Source: Changchengzhania lutea
Lineage (GTDB): Bacteria > Bacteroidota > Bacteroidia > Flavobacteriales > Flavobacteriaceae
Length of the DNA stretch: 64,000 nucleotides
Direction of reading: 5' to 3'
Assembly (NCBI RefSeq): GCF_006974145.1
Contig: NZ_CP039456.1
Location: 3,658,499-3,722,498, forward strand
Below the pieces are notes generated by a model. The model was not told the DNA's origin and searched no databases. It was given only the letters and a program-made list of their open reading frames with translations. The stretch's first letter is position 1. Every line of letters begins with the position of its first letter. Positions 34,103 through 43,703 of the stretch are shown piece by piece. The translations under genes and the position numbers were made by a program.

Positions 34103-36106
34103 CTAATATTCGAGCAGTGCTTTTAAATCGTGTTCAAATCTATTTTTGGGTAAATACTGGTCTTCAAGTTGTTTCGCAAAAGGAATTGGAGTTTCCATAC
34201 TGGCAACACGTTTTACGGGAGCGTCTAAAAATTCAAAACAATTTTCCATGATTAAAGCCGAAATATCACTAGCAATACCGCCAAAAAGTGAGTCCTCGTG
34301 ATAAACAATAGCTTTCCCCGTTTTTCTTACAGAAGCATAAATAGTTTCTACATCAAGTGGTTGTAATGTTCTTAAATCTATTAAATCGGCTTCAATAGCC
34401 GCATTAGCTTCCAAGGTTTCCAAAGCCCAATGAACGGCTGCTCCATATGTAATGATAGTCACTTGAGAACCTGTCCGCAACATAGCCGCTTCACCAAATG
34501 GTAAGGTATAATAATCTGTAGGAACCTCTTGGCGCATACTTCGGTACAAGGCTTTATGCTCAAAAAACAAAACGGGATTAGGGTCGTTAATAGCGGTGGC
34601 CAGTAAGCCCTTAGCATCGTAAGGAAATGCCGGATATACAACCTTTAGCCCTGGAGTTTTAGTAAACCAAGCTTCGTTGGTTTGCGAATGAAATGGTCCT
34701 GCAGCCACCCCACCCCCACAAGGCATTCTAAGCACCACATCGGCATGTTGATTCCATCGGTAAAATGATTTTGCCAAATAATTCACAACCGGATTAAATC
34801 CTGAAGTCACGAAATCTGCAAATTGCATTTCTACAACACTCTTCATACCGGCAATCGAAAGTCCCATTCCTGCTTCTACAATGGCCGATTCACAAATGGG
34901 CGTATTTCTAACACGGGCTTTTCCAAAGGCTTCAACAAATCCATCGGTTATTTTAAAAGCACCACCGTATTCTGCAATATCCTGGCCCATGATAACCAAA
35001 TCATCATGTCGCTCCATACTTTGTTTTAGACCATCTGAAATGGCATCGATAAAACGTTGTTCTTTCTTTTCGGAATTAGGAGTTATCGCATGATATTCAA
35101 ATGGTTTATAGACATCATTCAATTCAATATTCACATCTGCAATAACAAGGTCTTCATTGAAGGCGATATCTAAATGTTCATTAATTTCACTGATGATAGC
35201 TTGTTTTATGGAGACTTCCATTTCCTCTGATAATAGATTTTTATCCTTTAAAAAGGATTGGAAATTTATAACAGGATCCTTGGCTGCCCAAGTATCCATG
35301 AGCTCCTGTGGAACGTATTTTGTGCCACTAGCCTCTTCATGACCGCGCATTCTAAAAGTTTTAAACTCTAATAAAATGGGTCTGGGATTTTCTCTAACAC
35401 TATCGGCAATGGCGCTCAATTTAGTATAAACTTCAACTATATTATTACCATCTATAATATGAGCCTCCATACCGTAGCCTAAAGCACGATCGGCAATGTC
35501 TTTGCAATTGTATTGTTCGGTAGTCGGCGTTGACAAACCATAACCATTATTTTCCACACAAAACAGCACGGGCAACTGCCATACCGAAGCCACATTTAAG
35601 GCCTCATGAAAATCGCCTTCGCTAGTCCCGCCTTCTCCTGTAAAAACAGCGGTGACTTTATTTTCGTTTCTTAATTTATGAGCTAAAGCAATACCATCGG
35701 CAACTCCTAATTGTGGCCCTAAATGGGAAATCATTCCGACAATAGAATAATCTTGAGTTCCAAAATGAAAAGATCGATCTCTACCCTTAGTGAATCCAGA
35801 CGCTTTACCCTGCCATTGCCCAAATAATCTGTATAATGGAATCTCACGTGTTGTAAAAACGCCTAAATTTCTATGCATTGGTAAAATATACTCATCTGCT
35901 TGTAATGCCATGGTAACACCTACCGCAATAGCTTCTTGTCCAATACCAGAAAACCACTTGCTTATTTTTCCTTGACGCAATAGAATCAACATTTTTTCTT
36001 CAACCATTCTTGGCTTAAGCATGTTTTTGTACAATGTTAAAATCACGCTATCATCAAGATTATCAGTGTGATAATTCATATTCAAAGTGGCAGATTCCTT
36101 ACTCAT
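34103..36106 (-). CDS. 2-oxoacid dehydrogenase E1, fused alpha and beta subunits
   Basis: 667 residues. Residues ~1-330 are the E1 alpha part with the ThDP motif GEGGTSEGDFHEALN...ENNGYG. Residues ~340-667 are the E1 beta (transketolase-like) part, from SDGLKQSMERHDDLVIMGQD through MPCGGGVAAGPFHSQ to a C-terminal YHEDSLFGGIASDI. This single-chain form is common in Bacteroidota and is usually assigned to branched-chain 2-oxoacid dehydrogenase. It decarboxylates the 2-oxoacid and acylates E2 lipoate; E2 and E3 are not in the window. An in-frame ATG at 36139 lies upstream of the TATATTTG promoter, so the ATG at 36106 is used. Confidence 0.9.
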   Translation of the reverse strand: MSKESATLNMNYHTDNLDDSVILTLYKNMLKPRMVEEKMLILLRQGKISKWFSGIGQEAIAVGVTMALQADEYILPMHRNLGVFTTREIPLYRLFGQWQGKASGFTKGRDRSFHFGTQDYSIVGMISHLGPQLGVADGIALAHKLRNENKVTAVFTGEGGTSEGDFHEALNVASVWQLPVLFCVENNGYGLSTPTTEQYNCKDIADRALGYGMEAHIIDGNNIVEVYTKLSAIADSVRENPRPILLEFKTFRMRGHEEASGTKYVPQELMDTWAAKDPVINFQSFLKDKNLLSEEMEVSIKQAIISEINEHLDIAFNEDLVIADVNIELNDVYKPFEYHAITPNSEKKEQRFIDAISDGLKQSMERHDDLVIMGQDIAEYGGAFKITDGFVEAFGKARVRNTPICESAIVEAGMGLSIAGMKSVVEMQFADFVTSGFNPVVNYLAKSFYRWNQHADVVLRMPCGGGVAAGPFHSQTNEAWFTKTPGLKVVYPAFPYDAKGLLATAINDPNPVLFFEHKALYRSMRQEVPTDYYTLPFGEAAMLRTGSQVTIITYGAAVHWALETLEANAAIEADLIDLRTLQPLDVETIYASVRKTGKAIVYHEDSLFGGIASDISALIMENCFEFLDAPVKRVASMETPIPFAKQLEDQYLPKNRFEHDLKALLEY

Positions 36107-36127
36107 AAATTGGGTATATAACTTATT

Positions 36128-36135
36128 CAAATATA
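36128..36135 (-). promoter_or_regulatory. TAnnTTTG promoter of the E1 gene
   Basis: The minus strand reads TATATTTG, 21 bases before the ATG at 36106; it rules out the longer start at 36139. Confidence 0.55.
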
Positions 36136-36202
36136 CCATAAAATAGGAATAACACTAAAAAAGTTATGCAAATTTCATTCTCAAATTTTTGCAATCTTTT
36201 TG

Positions 36203-36210
36203 TACATTTG
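36203..36210 (+). promoter_or_regulatory. TAnnTTTG promoter of the 36237-40194 gene run
   Basis: TACATTTG, 26 bases before the ATG at 36237. Together with the element at 36128-36135 it makes a compact divergent promoter region. Confidence 0.5.
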
Positions 36211-36236
36211 TAATACTTACATTAATTATTTTCCTA

Positions 36237-37187
36237 ATGAATATTATACCATCAGTTGATTTAAAAGATTTTATTTCTGGCGACCCTGAGAAAAAACAAC
36301 AATTTGTAGACGCGATTGGAAAGGCTTATGAAGAGATAGGGTTTGTAGCATTAAAAGGGCACTTCTTGGACGACGCTTTAGTGGACAATCTATATAAAGA
36401 AATAAAAAACTTTTTTAGTCTGCCAACGGAAACAAAACAGAAGTATGAAATCCCTGGAATTGGAGGTCAACGTGGTTATGTCTCTTTTGGCAAAGAAAGC
36501 GCTAAAGGTAAAAAAGAAGGCGATTTAAAAGAGTTTTGGCATTTTGGACAGTATGTTGAAGACAACCCAAAACTCGAAGCTGAATATCCAAATAATGTTG
36601 CTGTTGAAGAATTACCAGACTTTAATAAAATTGGTAAGGAAGCATATAGAATGCTTGAAAAAACGGCTAAATATGTATTGCGCGCCTTAGCGTTGCATTT
36701 GGATTTAGAAGAAACATATTTTGATGAATACATTTTAAATGGTAATTCGATATTAAGGCCCATTCACTACCCGCCTATTCAGGAAGAACCTAAAGAAGCT
36801 GTTCGTGCTGCGGCACATGGCGATATTAATTTAATAACCTTGCTTATGGGAGCTCAAGGTCGAGGTCTACAAGTGCAAAACCACAAAGGGGAATGGATTG
36901 ATGCCATTGCTGAACCCGACGAGCTCATGATTAATGTGGGAGATATGCTATCAAGGCACACTAACAATAAATTAAAATCGACCATACACCGTGTTATTAA
37001 CCCACCAAAAGAACTTCGGGGCACTTCTAGATATTCCATTCCATTCTTTATGCACCCCATTAGCGATATGAAATTAGATGTGTTAGAAGGGTGTATTGAT
37101 GAAAATCACCCAAAGGAATTTGATGATATTACCGCTGGTGAGTTTTTAACAGAACGCCTTATAGAACTAGGTCTTATTAAAAAATAA
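36237..37187 (+). CDS. 2-oxoglutarate/Fe(II) oxygenase, isopenicillin-N-synthase-like
   Basis: 316 residues from the ATG at 36237, chosen because it follows the promoter and opens with the conserved IPSVDLKDF. Iron ligands: His and Asp in AAHGDINLITLL, and the distal His in STIHRVINPP. The co-substrate Arg is in SRYSIPFFM. This family hydroxylates or cyclises diverse small molecules; the substrate is unknown. It heads a tight same-strand run of five genes with gaps or overlaps of under 20 bases. Confidence 0.88.
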   Translation: MNIIPSVDLKDFISGDPEKKQQFVDAIGKAYEEIGFVALKGHFLDDALVDNLYKEIKNFFSLPTETKQKYEIPGIGGQRGYVSFGKESAKGKKEGDLKEFWHFGQYVEDNPKLEAEYPNNVAVEELPDFNKIGKEAYRMLEKTAKYVLRALALHLDLEETYFDEYILNGNSILRPIHYPPIQEEPKEAVRAAAHGDINLITLLMGAQGRGLQVQNHKGEWIDAIAEPDELMINVGDMLSRHTNNKLKSTIHRVINPPKELRGTSRYSIPFFMHPISDMKLDVLEGCIDENHPKEFDDITAGEFLTERLIELGLIKK

Positions 37188-37193
37188 GCGATC

Positions 37194-37520
37194 ATGGACT
37201 TACAGGATCAGCTTAAAAATTTGTTTCCAGAACATGTTGAAGAACCCGTTGTAAATAAGGCGGCGCCCTCAGAGATATGGTTGCAAGACGAGCCTATACT
37301 TTGCAAATACGAAAAACGTAAAGGAAAGCCTATTACCATTTTAGAAGGTTATACTGGTGCCACCGAGGACTTTAAAGCATTAGCTAAAGAAATTAAAGTA
37401 AAGCTTAGTGTTGGAGGTAGCTTTAAGAATGAAAAAATCATCATTCAAGGCGATTATCGGGATCGAATTATGGTCATGTTGAAAGCCAAAGGGTTTAATG
37501 TAAAGCGCGTAGGAGGTTAA
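37194..37520 (+). CDS. SUI1/eIF1-like (YciH) translation factor
   Basis: 108 residues. The C-terminal two thirds are the SUI1 domain: CKYEKRKGKPITILEGYTG, then LSVGGSFKNEKIIIQGDYRD and the closing VMLKAKGFNVKRVGG. Bacterial YciH resembles eIF1 and the IF3 C-terminal domain and influences start-codon selection. It begins 6 bases after the oxygenase stop and is 3 bases before the next gene, so it is within an operon. Confidence 0.92.
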   Translation: MDLQDQLKNLFPEHVEEPVVNKAAPSEIWLQDEPILCKYEKRKGKPITILEGYTGATEDFKALAKEIKVKLSVGGSFKNEKIIIQGDYRDRIMVMLKAKGFNVKRVGG

Positions 37521-37523
37521 TTT

Positions 37524-38465
37524 ATGGATAAGCAAATACTGCATATTACCAATGGCGATAGCTTGACAAGCTGTTTAAGGGATTTAGACTTTCCAGGTGA
37601 AATCCTGACTTGGGAAGAAATGCTTTGTGAGGGGCCGACATTAGAATATATTTACACTAATAAATTTCTAGATCTTAGAAAATCCTTTTTCAGTAGCTAT
37701 TATGATATTGAATTGGATGTCACGAAGATAAAGCAAGAAATAGATAAGCTCAATCATCCAGAACACTACTCAGAAATCGTTCTTTGGTTTGAATATGATT
37801 TATTTTGTCATATTAATATGGTAGCTGTTATCACTTTAATTCATCAAAAAAAAATAAAGCTACCTATCTCATTGGTTTGCAGCGGAAGAACTGTAGGAAG
37901 TAAAAACTTAAAAGGATTGTCAGATTTATCACAGGACCAACTTGAAAATCACTATAACAGCAAAGTGAGACTGACTGAAGACGATATCAGTTTAGCTAAA
38001 AATGTCTGGCGTATTTATTGTGGCATTGATCACAACCTCTTTAAACCATTAATAATGCAAAGCTCATCATTTAAATACTTGAGCAATTGCTTAAAAGCAC
38101 ACCTTGAACGCTTTCCAGATTCTAAGACGGGACTCAATATATTGGAAACAAATATTCTTAAAATAGTTAAAGATAGTGCTATCACATCTAGACATCATTT
38201 ATTGGGCTACGCCCTAAACTATCAAGGTTATTATGGGTATGGCGATTTGCAATTATCAAGAATGATTGATAATTTGAGTGTGTTTTTTACCGAAACAGAG
38301 CAGAGCCTAACCTTGAACAGGAAAGGTCATGAGGCGCTCCTAGGGTTACATAATGTGTCTGCTGAATTTCATAATGATATGATTTTCGGTGGTGTCAAAA
38401 AGGTCGGTTTTCAATTCAGCAAAGAAAAAAATAAACTCATCAAATCTATATTAAATGCCTATTAA
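37524..38465 (+). CDS. DUF1835/DUF3658-type protein
   Basis: 313 residues. The N-terminal LHITNGDSLTSCLRD and ILTWEEMLCEGPT are the signature of DUF1835, seen across Bacteroidota and Firmicutes. The C-terminal part (~150-313) is a winged-helix-like DUF3658 region. Activity is not established. It overlaps the following phosphorylase gene by 11 bases, implying translational coupling. Confidence 0.85.
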   Translation: MDKQILHITNGDSLTSCLRDLDFPGEILTWEEMLCEGPTLEYIYTNKFLDLRKSFFSSYYDIELDVTKIKQEIDKLNHPEHYSEIVLWFEYDLFCHINMVAVITLIHQKKIKLPISLVCSGRTVGSKNLKGLSDLSQDQLENHYNSKVRLTEDDISLAKNVWRIYCGIDHNLFKPLIMQSSSFKYLSNCLKAHLERFPDSKTGLNILETNILKIVKDSAITSRHHLLGYALNYQGYYGYGDLQLSRMIDNLSVFFTETEQSLTLNRKGHEALLGLHNVSAEFHNDMIFGGVKKVGFQFSKEKNKLIKSILNAY

Positions 38466-39324
38466 AGAATCAGAACTCATTTTAAATCCAGACGGTAGCA
38501 TCTACCATCTAAATTTAAAACCAGAGCATATTGCCAATACTGTCATTTTTGTGGGTGATCAAGATCGTGTTGCTAAAGTGTCACGTCATTTTGATACCAT
38601 AGAATTTGAAACACAAAAACGCGAATTTAAAACCCATACAGGAACTTACAAAGGGAAACGTATTACGGTTATTTCGACAGGTATTGGTCCTGACAATATC
38701 GATATTGTAATGACTGAGCTAGACGCTCTTGTTAATATCGATTTTGAAACCAGAACCATTAAGAAAAACTTGACTAGTCTTGATATTATAAGAATTGGCA
38801 CTTCTGGATCACTGCAAAAGAATATCCCTGTAGACTCCTTTTTATTAAGCACTTATGGCCTAGATGTTAATGCGATGCTTCATGCCTATCAAATAGATAC
38901 CATATGTAATAAGGCTATTGAAAATGCCTTTATAGATGCTACTAATTGGGATTCAAAAAAAGGAAGGCCTATTGTTATAAAAAACAGTTCAAATCTAGAA
39001 CGGAAGTTTGAGAGTAATAAAACACACAAAGGCATAACCATAACGGCAGGTGGTTTTTATGGGCCTCAAGGTCGTGTCTTGCGCCTACCTTTACAAGATC
39101 CGCTTTTAAATAAAAAAATTGACAGTTTTAGTTATCAAGGGGAACGTATTACCAATTTAGAAATGGAAACATCTGCCATCTATGGTCTATCTAAACTCTT
39201 AGGTCATCAGGCTTTATCATTAAATGCTATTATTGCTAACCGAGCAACAGGCAATTTTAGTTCAGATCCAAAACAAACTGTGGAAAATTTGATTACATAT
39301 ACGCTAAATAAGATTGCAGACTAA
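38455..39324 (+). CDS. Nucleoside phosphorylase (uridine/purine type)
   Basis: 289 residues. The phosphate-binding GDQDRVAKVSRHFD and STGIGPDNIDIVMTELD, plus the nucleoside-contacting NLEMETSAIYGLSKLLG, match the PNP/UDP superfamily. It cleaves a nucleoside with phosphate to base and ribose-1-phosphate in the cytosol. Base specificity cannot be fixed by eye; uridine-phosphorylase-like is most likely. It starts inside the DUF1835 gene. Confidence 0.88.
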   Translation: MPIKESELILNPDGSIYHLNLKPEHIANTVIFVGDQDRVAKVSRHFDTIEFETQKREFKTHTGTYKGKRITVISTGIGPDNIDIVMTELDALVNIDFETRTIKKNLTSLDIIRIGTSGSLQKNIPVDSFLLSTYGLDVNAMLHAYQIDTICNKAIENAFIDATNWDSKKGRPIVIKNSSNLERKFESNKTHKGITITAGGFYGPQGRVLRLPLQDPLLNKKIDSFSYQGERITNLEMETSAIYGLSKLLGHQALSLNAIIANRATGNFSSDPKQTVENLITYTLNKIAD

Positions 39325-39339
39325 TACCGATTAAATGAC

Positions 39340-40194
39340 ATGAAGACAGTAAATATTGGTGGTGTTCCAGAACATTTTAATTTAGCATGGTACCTGACTT
39401 TAAAGAACCAAGAGTATAAAAACCAAGACATAAACCTGAGATGGCATGATTACCCAGGAGGTACGGGCGCGATGAATAAAGCACTTCGTAAGGGTGAAAT
39501 TGATATGGCTGTAATTTTGACTGAAGGCATCATTAAGGATATTATAGATGGCAACCCTAGTAAAATCGTTCAAACATTCGTCCAAACCCCTTTAATTTGG
39601 GGTATCCATGTGGCTAACGATTCGCCCTATGAAACCATTAACGATTTAAAAGGAACTAAGGCCGCTATTAGCCGCTATGGCTCTGGATCTCATTTAATGG
39701 CCTATATTAATGCACAAAATAATGATTGGAATTTAGAAACCGATTTAGGTTTTGAAGTCATAAAAGATTTAGATGGCGCTGTCGAAGGCTTAACCAATGG
39801 AACTGCCGATTATTTTCTTTGGGAAAAATTCACAACAAAACCTTTGGTTGATGATGGTACGTTTAGGCGTATCGGTAATTGTCCATCCCCGTGGCCTTGT
39901 TTTGTTATCGCTGTAAGAGAAAATTTTATAGCAAATAATAAACCAGATTTAGAAACTATATTAGAAATTATTAATAACACAAGTTCCGAGTTTAAAGACA
40001 TCCCTAGCATTGATAAAACCATTGCTAATCGCTATAAACAAGAATTAGATGACGTACAGGAATGGTTAGGCTTAACCGAATGGTCTCAAGAACTCATAGA
40101 CAAACAAACTGTTATGGATACTCAAAAGCAACTACATGCTTTAAATATAATTCCTGAAATTACAGATTACGAATCGCTGACTTACAAATTATAA
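39340..40194 (+). CDS. Periplasmic-binding-protein-like, signal-less (NMT1/THI5-like)
   Basis: 284 residues. Type-II solute-binding fold: VNIGGVPEHFNLAW opening, DYPGGTGAMNKALRKGEIDMAV, and SRYGSGSHLMAYI. No signal peptide precedes it, so it should stay in the cytosol. No ABC permease or ATPase lies nearby. It closes the five-gene run led by the oxygenase, 15 bases after the phosphorylase. It may bind a small metabolite or act as an enzyme, as THI5-like proteins do; this is inference. Confidence 0.75.
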   Translation: MKTVNIGGVPEHFNLAWYLTLKNQEYKNQDINLRWHDYPGGTGAMNKALRKGEIDMAVILTEGIIKDIIDGNPSKIVQTFVQTPLIWGIHVANDSPYETINDLKGTKAAISRYGSGSHLMAYINAQNNDWNLETDLGFEVIKDLDGAVEGLTNGTADYFLWEKFTTKPLVDDGTFRRIGNCPSPWPCFVIAVRENFIANNKPDLETILEIINNTSSEFKDIPSIDKTIANRYKQELDDVQEWLGLTEWSQELIDKQTVMDTQKQLHALNIIPEITDYESLTYKL

Positions 40195-40795
40195 GATTTT
40201 TTTTGAATTTGGGTGTTTCAAAGCCGAAAACAGGAGAAGAACCGGATGTTAAAGATGCCGAACAAATCAAGATATTTAAGAAAATTGTAACCCGTTCATT
40301 AATTTGGTAATAGCAATACCAGTAGAAATTCATCTTAAATCATTCAATTTAAAAGAAGCCGAACCATCATTTTTTTAGTTTTTATAAATTGAAACCCGAA
40401 CCATTCTTACTACTTGGCGTTCCGACAGTGGTCGGAATCAACGATTTTCAGAAATAATGAGCTAAGGACAAAGTAGAACAGTTCAATTAAGGATTGAATA
40501 CGTAAACGTCTTTAAAAACTAAAATCAATTATGTATTGGCGAATGGTGCGCAGCAATTTCCTTATAAATCGTTTTGATCTTTTGGTTCTTTAGCATCAAG
40601 GCAAAAGAACAAAGGAAAGTAATCTTGTAACTGAAATTGAGTGTCAACTAGCGCTTAGTGGTTATTCTTTATCAATTTGATAAAGAAATTCAGCACGTAG
40701 GATTGTAACGAACGTTAATAATTCATAAAAAATTATGTGAAACTATAACAATTCTTTATTTTCGATAAAATTTATATTTAATTATATTTAAAATA
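40195..40795. repeat. 600-base gap with dispersed palindromic repeats
   Basis: No gene was found. Structures seen: TTCCGAC-AGTG-GTCGGAA near 40422-40440, and a CTTTTGGTTCTTT / AAAGAAC inverted pair near 40578-40618, both typical of Bacteroidota intergenic repeats. TATTTTCG at 40757-40764 is a near-match promoter for the TlpA gene. The rest is AT-rich and unexplained. Confidence 0.45.
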
Positions 40796-41827
40796 ATGAA
40801 GAAATTACTTTTTATACTATTAGCAATAAGCATTGTAGCTTGTAAAGAAGAACCAAAAGACTATGTTACTTTCTCGGGTAAAATCACAGATAAGAATAGT
40901 GATTCTGTAGTCGTGAGGAGCAGAAGCTACTCTAAAACTATTGAGGTCAACGAAGATGGTACTTTTAAAGATACCTTAAAAGTTGACGCTGGGGTTTATA
41001 ATTTTTTTGATGGCAATGAAAGTTCCAACTTATATCTTAAAAACGGCTATGATATAGCGATGACTCTCGATACAAAGGAGTTTGATGAAACCATTACATA
41101 TTCTGGTAACGGATCTGAGCATAGTAACTTTCTAGCTGAAAAAGCATTGTTGGAAGAAGATCTTTTGGATTTTGAAAAATTCCTGACATTAGATGAATCT
41201 GAAGTTGAACCTGCTATGGAAGATGTAAAAATCAAACTTGAAGAGTTTTATAATTCCAATAAAAATGTTGACACCTCTTTAACGAATAGTGCTCTTAAAA
41301 ATCTTGAGCCTATGATGAATTATTATAAGAAGTCTGTCGCTGACAAAATTTATTTAGAAACAAAATTAGGAAAAGGCACCCCCTCACCCACTTTTGAAGC
41401 TTTTGAAAATTATGACGGAAGTACCACGTCGCTTTCAGATTTAAAAGGAAAATTTGTATATGTTGATGTTTGGGCAACATGGTGTGGTCCTTGCAAACGT
41501 GAAATTCCTTCTTTGAAAAAAGTAGAGGCTGATTATCATGGTAAAGACATTGCATTTGTAAGTCTTTCCATTGATGATGACAGATCTCACGGAGGTTCAT
41601 GGGACAAGGCCAAGGAAGATTGGAAAGCCATGGTAGCCGATAAAGAATTAGGAGGCATTCAATTATTTGCACCTAAAGGTTGGCAAACAGATTTTGTTCG
41701 AGAGTACAAAATAAATGGCATACCTCGTTTTATTTTAATAGATCCGAATGGGCAAATTGTTAGTGCTGATGCACCAAGACCTTCAGATCCTAAATTAAAA
41801 GATTTATTTACTGAGCTAAAAATCTAA
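40796..41827 (+). CDS. TlpA-like thioredoxin-fold lipoprotein with DUF4369-type N-terminus
   Basis: 343 residues. Lipobox SIVACKEE (Cys ~16). Residues ~20-130 are a DUF4369-like beta domain; the C-terminal ~150 residues are a TlpA/ResA thioredoxin domain with ATWCGPCKREIPSL active site (WCGPC). It would act as a periplasmic thiol-disulfide reductase, tethered to a membrane, perhaps in cytochrome c maturation or protein folding. It is followed by a long imperfect palindrome between convergent genes. Confidence 0.88.
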   Translation: MKKLLFILLAISIVACKEEPKDYVTFSGKITDKNSDSVVVRSRSYSKTIEVNEDGTFKDTLKVDAGVYNFFDGNESSNLYLKNGYDIAMTLDTKEFDETITYSGNGSEHSNFLAEKALLEEDLLDFEKFLTLDESEVEPAMEDVKIKLEEFYNSNKNVDTSLTNSALKNLEPMMNYYKKSVADKIYLETKLGKGTPSPTFEAFENYDGSTTSLSDLKGKFVYVDVWATWCGPCKREIPSLKKVEADYHGKDIAFVSLSIDDDRSHGGSWDKAKEDWKAMVADKELGGIQLFAPKGWQTDFVREYKINGIPRFILIDPNGQIVSADAPRPSDPKLKDLFTELKI

Positions 41828-41854
41828 ACAATTTTTTATCACAATATATTAAAG

Positions 41855-41988
41855 AAGATGTTGTCTAAAAAGTCCATTTTTAGCTTAAATGTCACATTGA
41901 GCGCAGTCGAAATGCTTTGGTTTTCAAAACATTAAACTTCGACTGCGCTCAGTTTGACAAGAGTTAATTAATTTTTAGACAGCATCTT
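41855..41988. repeat. Dispersed palindromic repeat, probable bidirectional terminator
   Basis: Outer arms AAGATGTTGTCTAAAAA (41855-41871) and its near-perfect inverse (41972-41988, one mismatch) enclose inner arms containing GAGCGCAGTCGAA / TTCGACTGCGCTC. The inner motif is a familiar dispersed intergenic word in Flavobacteriia. It lies between the convergent tlpA-like and nnr genes. Confidence 0.65.
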
Positions 41989-42000
41989 AATTTCATACAT

Positions 42001-43554
42001 CTATTTAACTTGTTTCTTTTCTTCTTCTATAGTTGGCTCCGGTTGTTTAAATAAGTCTAAATAAGCCTTACCTATATAATTGATGACATGACTTGCTATT
42101 AAGCTCTGGTACCCATAATCTTGAATGGCAATATCGGCAGATTTCCCATGTAAATACACACCAAAAATAGAGGCATTTAAAGCATTATGGCCTTGGGAAA
42201 CTAATCCGCAAATGATACCAGTAAGCACATCGCCACTGCCCGCTGTGGCTAACCCAGGATTTCCTGTTGTATTTACATAAATTTTTTCGTTTCCTATGGT
42301 GATGCTGTTGGCACCTTTAATAACGATAATAATCTTATATTTTTTAGAAAGGGCTTTTACTTTTTTAATTTTCTCAAAATCGTCTTTCCAAGTACCAATC
42401 AACCGTTCTAATTCCTTAGGATGTGGTGTCAATATCGTGTTTTCAGGCAGTAATTTTAATAATGTTTTTTTTTTAGAAAGCATGTTTATGCCATCGGCAT
42501 CTATAACTAAAGGTGTCTTTTTGTTCACTTTTAAAAAGGCTTCAAATGCACTTAATGTTTTTGGGCTTGTGCCAGCTCCCATCCCAAAGCCAATTACGGT
42601 TGGTTTGACTTCGAAATCTATTTTAGTGAGTAGTTCTTCATCCGTATCAGTAACTACCATAGCCTCTGGAAAAGACGATTGTAGTACCGTATAACCACAT
42701 TTAGGAACAAATGCAGAAACCAGTCCTGCGCCAGCAGAAAGTGCCGCCTTGCTTGACAAAGTTACAGATCCAATTTTGCCATAACTGCCACCGATAATCA
42801 TGGTATGTCCAAAACTACCTTTATGAGAGTATTTTTCACGAGGCACGTACATTTGTAGTACTTCATACTTCCCAATTAAGTGGACCTCCGTTTCGGTTTC
42901 TTTAAGAAATGCTGGATCGAGTCCAATATCCAAAACTTCCCATTGACCAATAAATTTTGCGGTTTCAGGTAAAAAAAACACCAACTTTGGCGCAACAAAA
43001 CTCAGGGTGTAACCTGCCCAAACGACGTCGTTTTCATCAGTTGGTACCTGATCGGTTCGTAAACCTGAAGGAATATCGACCGACAAGGTAAACGCTTTTG
43101 AATTTTTAAAATGTTGAAATAATTGACCTAACCATTCATCTACTGGTCTGTTCAATCCAATCCCGAAAATACAATCCACAATAATAGCGTCTGGTGTTAT
43201 TTCTGGAAAATCTTCCTTACAGTTTAAAAGGACGGGCCAATCTTTTGTGACATTTTTTACACGGTCATAATTGACTAAAAAATCTTTAGAACGCTTATCA
43301 CTGCAATTCGCAATATATGTTTTCACATGATAGCCATATGTTATTAAATGCCTTGCTAAAACCAATCCATCACCACCATTATTGCCAATTCCACAAAACA
43401 CGTGAATGGGCACTTGTGCGCCTTGCATACGTTGGTGGATCCATTCAAAAATCTGTGTTCCTGCGCGCTCCATTAAGTCTGTAGACGAAATATTCTGCCG
43501 CTCTACTGTAAGGTTGTCCCATTGATATATCTGTTCTTTAGAAAAAATTTTCAT
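42001..43554 (-). CDS. nnr: Bifunctional NAD(P)H-hydrate epimerase / ADP-dependent dehydratase
   Basis: 517 residues. The N-terminal YjeF_N epimerase domain has FCGIGNNGGDGLVLARHL (~55-72) and VDIPSGL. The C-terminal YjeF_C dehydratase/kinase-like domain has SHKGSFGHTMIIGGSYGKIG, TPHPKELERL and NPGLATAGSGDVLTGI. The enzyme repairs hydrated NADH and NADPH: epimerising the S/R forms, then ADP-dependent dehydration. The fused form is the normal bacterial arrangement. Monocistronic; converges with the TlpA gene. Confidence 0.93.
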   Translation of the reverse strand: MKIFSKEQIYQWDNLTVERQNISSTDLMERAGTQIFEWIHQRMQGAQVPIHVFCGIGNNGGDGLVLARHLITYGYHVKTYIANCSDKRSKDFLVNYDRVKNVTKDWPVLLNCKEDFPEITPDAIIVDCIFGIGLNRPVDEWLGQLFQHFKNSKAFTLSVDIPSGLRTDQVPTDENDVVWAGYTLSFVAPKLVFFLPETAKFIGQWEVLDIGLDPAFLKETETEVHLIGKYEVLQMYVPREKYSHKGSFGHTMIIGGSYGKIGSVTLSSKAALSAGAGLVSAFVPKCGYTVLQSSFPEAMVVTDTDEELLTKIDFEVKPTVIGFGMGAGTSPKTLSAFEAFLKVNKKTPLVIDADGINMLSKKKTLLKLLPENTILTPHPKELERLIGTWKDDFEKIKKVKALSKKYKIIIVIKGANSITIGNEKIYVNTTGNPGLATAGSGDVLTGIICGLVSQGHNALNASIFGVYLHGKSADIAIQDYGYQSLIASHVINYIGKAYLDLFKQPEPTIEEEKKQVK

Positions 43555-43647
43555 TTGTAAATTATTGATTTTTCAATTCTTAATATTTTAAACGCATTTT
43601 ATGAACCAAAATTTAAGACTGAATAAGAATACTGTAAAAAAATTTGT

Positions 43648-43682
43648 TTTGTTTTTTTATTAGGTTAAAAGTAATACTTTTG
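43648..43682 (+). promoter_or_regulatory. Promoter of the threonine operon
   Basis: TTTG at 43648-43651, 23 bases, then TACTTTTG at 43675-43682, a full TAnnTTTG match. It lies 21 bases before the leader peptide ATG and ~210 bases before thrA, leaving a long leader. Confidence 0.55.
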
Positions 43683-43703
43683 AATAGTATTATTTAAATA
43701 TAC

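Noticed and set aside
36107-36139. Longer N-terminus for the E1 gene starting at 36139
   Set aside because: The TATATTTG promoter at 36135-36128 would lie inside the coding region.
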